Shown here: positions 62,756-64,000 of the stretch, one piece after another
Layout: each line of letters begins with the position of its first letter
Numbering within the stretch: position 1 is the stretch's first letter
Assembly: GCF_025960875.1 (NCBI RefSeq)
Contig: NZ_JAODLR010000004.1
Coordinates: forward strand, 248,001 to 312,000
Length of the DNA stretch: 64,000 nucleotides
Direction: 5' to 3'
Origin: Crystallibacter permensis
GTDB taxonomy: Bacteria > Actinomycetota > Actinomycetes > Actinomycetales > Micrococcaceae
Translations under genes and position numbers: made by a program
Notes under the pieces: generated by a model
The model's database searches: none
Seen by the model: the letters and a program-made list of their open reading frames with translations, nothing else
Told to the model about the DNA's origin: nothing

Positions 62756-64000
62756 TTATCCCTCGGCAGGAACGAGGAAGCCGTCCGCCACGAGGTTGCG
62801 CACCTCGGAGGTCAGCTGCTCGGCGAATTCCGTGTCCGGCCTCTCCAGCAGGGCTGCGAGCGCAGCCACGAGCTGGCCGACGGTCAGTTCGCCGTCGCTG
62901 GCGGAGACGAAGCCCGCGAGCTCCGAACTCATCAGATTGGTGCGGCGGAAGCCGGCTCCCTGCCGCAGCAGGATCACCCCCGGATGTTCAGCCCCCGGGC
63001 GCTGATGGCGTTCCTCCGTGACATCCTCGGCCGGCTGCAGCCGCTGGTCCGCGAAGTCCCCCGCATGTGTCTGGAGCCAGTCGTGCCGTTCAACGGCGGC
63101 GGCCAGATGCGCGCCGATGGGCTGCTCAATGGCATAGCCGATCTCCTCGAACCTGCGCAGCCGCGCAGCGCTTTCGGTGCGCCGCAGCCAGATCATCCCG
63201 AACCCCACGCTCTCCACATCGCGGGAAGCGAAATCCTCCAGATACGCCGCGTAGGAACGCCCGTAGAGATCCGGATCGCGGTTTTCCGAAGCGTCCCGCA
63301 GCCAGGTCTGTGCGTACGACGATGGGGTGAGCTGTTCACGCTGGATCACCCAGGCCTCGGTTTTCGGATCGAGCCAGGCTTCGAGCCGGTCATGCCAGGA
63401 ACCTGCACCGGCGGGAATCTCCCAGTTTCCCAGCAGCTGCGCCACCCCGCCTGTCTCCAGCGCCGAGGGCAGCCGGCGGACCAGCGTGGAGACAATATCG
63501 TCACCGGGCAGTCCGCCGTCGCGGTACGTGAACTGCTCCTCGTCGGCCGTCTCCCCGGTCCGCGGTGTGATGACGAACGGCGGGTTGCTCACCACCAGCC
63601 CGAACTGCTCGCCGGCCACCGGGTCGAGCAGGCTGCCCAGCCGGAGGCTGACCCGCGCCGCCAGGTTCCGCGGGTCCAGGTCCAGTGCCCCGGCGTTGAG
63701 CAGCAGGTTGAACCGGGTGAAGGCCAATGCGCGTTCCGAAATGTCCGTAGCCGTGACATGCCGCGCATGGCCCAGCAGGTGGAAGAGCTGGATGCCGCAG
63801 CCGGTACCCAGATCCAGTGCACGTTCCACCGGAGCGCGGACGGTCAGTTGCGCCAGCGTCAGCGAGGCTTGCCCGATCCCGAGGACGTGGTCGCGCCGCA
63901 GCACGCCGGGCGCCTGATGCGCACCCAGGTCGCTGGCCACCCACAGCTGCGTTTCATCGAACGCGTACGGCCGAAGGTCAACAGCGGGACGGAAGCGTCC
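62756..64000 (-). CDS. SAM-dependent methyltransferase, partial (cut by window edge)
   Basis: At least 415 residues; the amino end is outside the window (the frame stays open to 64000, reading RPYAFDETQLWVASDL). The class I methyltransferase core has the SAM motif ALDLGTGCGIQLFHLLG and the NPPF motif in VVSNPPFVITPRTGE, typical of N-methylation of rRNA, DNA bases or glutamine. The C-terminal 130 residues look like a winged-helix region (LTVGQLVAALAALLER). The target is unknown. Confidence 0.8.
   Translation of the reverse strand, partial: GRFRPAVDLRPYAFDETQLWVASDLGAHQAPGVLRRDHVLGIGQASLTLAQLTVRAPVERALDLGTGCGIQLFHLLGHARHVTATDISERALAFTRFNLLLNAGALDLDPRNLAARVSLRLGSLLDPVAGEQFGLVVSNPPFVITPRTGETADEEQFTYRDGGLPGDDIVSTLVRRLPSALETGGVAQLLGNWEIPAGAGSWHDRLEAWLDPKTEAWVIQREQLTPSSYAQTWLRDASENRDPDLYGRSYAAYLEDFASRDVESVGFGMIWLRRTESAARLRRFEEIGYAIEQPIGAHLAAAVERHDWLQTHAGDFADQRLQPAEDVTEERHQRPGAEHPGVILLRQGAGFRRTNLMSSELAGFVSASDGELTVGQLVAALAALLERPDTEFAEQLTSEVRNLVADGFLVPAEG

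Overview
The window is chromosomal DNA from a high-GC actinobacterium, most like the Arthrobacter group (Micrococcaceae). The supports are GC-biased codon use throughout, a DUF222/HNH gene, the 32-residue ribosomal protein bS22, a BldC-type regulator, a System II (ResB/CcsB) cytochrome c maturation operon, menaquinone genes, and many starts that look leaderless, with a -10 box 6-7 bases before the start codon. This placement is inference from gene content; no rRNA or tRNA gene is present.

Layout. 0-3.7 kb: partial MFS transporter, metallo-hydrolase, a small hypothetical gene and an HNH gene. 3.7-8.1 kb: a 2-oxoacid dehydrogenase operon (E1 alpha, E1 beta, E2; probably branched-chain) with a divergent Lrp/AsnC regulator. 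8.4-27.4 kb: an almost complete phenylacetate (PAA) degradation regulon in five transcription units: paaABCDE-paaG, paaI-paaK, the TetR gene paaR, paaZ facing a second hotdog thioesterase, and paaJ-paaF-paaH. An oligopeptidase, a PnuC-like membrane protein, a phosphatase, an acetyltransferase and a secreted SGNH hydrolase lie between them. Four closely similar 16-base operators, plus two weaker copies, precede these units and predict one PaaR regulon. 27.5-31 kb: two SRPBCC proteins, an ABC-F ATPase with a possible attenuator leader, and a VOC protein. 31-36.4 kb: menB-menE-menA, small membrane proteins and an AAA ATPase. 36.4-38.3 kb: a small accessory patch of damaged genes (a frameshifted membrane protein and a broken antitoxin/toxin-like pair). 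38.4-43.3 kb: the cytochrome c maturation operon. 43.4-49.9 kb: YceI, Rex, a glutaredoxin-like protein, a HAD phosphatase, bS22, a BldC-like regulator, DAHP synthase and an N-acetylglucosamine kinase-like protein. 50-64 kb: an FMN-dependent lactate dehydrogenase, NADP-glutamate dehydrogenase, AcuC, TrkH/TrkA, ProC, Ppx/GppA, TopA, an ArsR-like regulator and a partial methyltransferase.

How the genes work together. PaaK forms phenylacetyl-CoA, PaaABCDE makes the ring epoxide, PaaG isomerises it to an oxepin, PaaZ opens and oxidises the ring, and PaaJ, PaaF and PaaH finish beta-oxidation to acetyl-CoA and succinyl-CoA. PaaI thioesterases rescue trapped CoA. The dehydrogenase operon would feed acyl-CoA units from branched-chain amino acids into the same central pathways. 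Menaquinone and cytochrome c genes serve the respiratory chain, and Rex would sense its redox state.

Most notable signals. (1) DAHP synthase is preceded by a 20-codon open frame with the residue run WYAYF, a leaderless-type -10 box and two hairpins, which together look like an aromatic-amino-acid attenuator. (2) The PaaR operators can be read directly from the sequence. (3) The ABC-F gene has a three-codon upstream frame whose stop overlaps an arm complementary to the ABC-F start site. (4) Several genes carry single-base lesions or lack a normal start codon.
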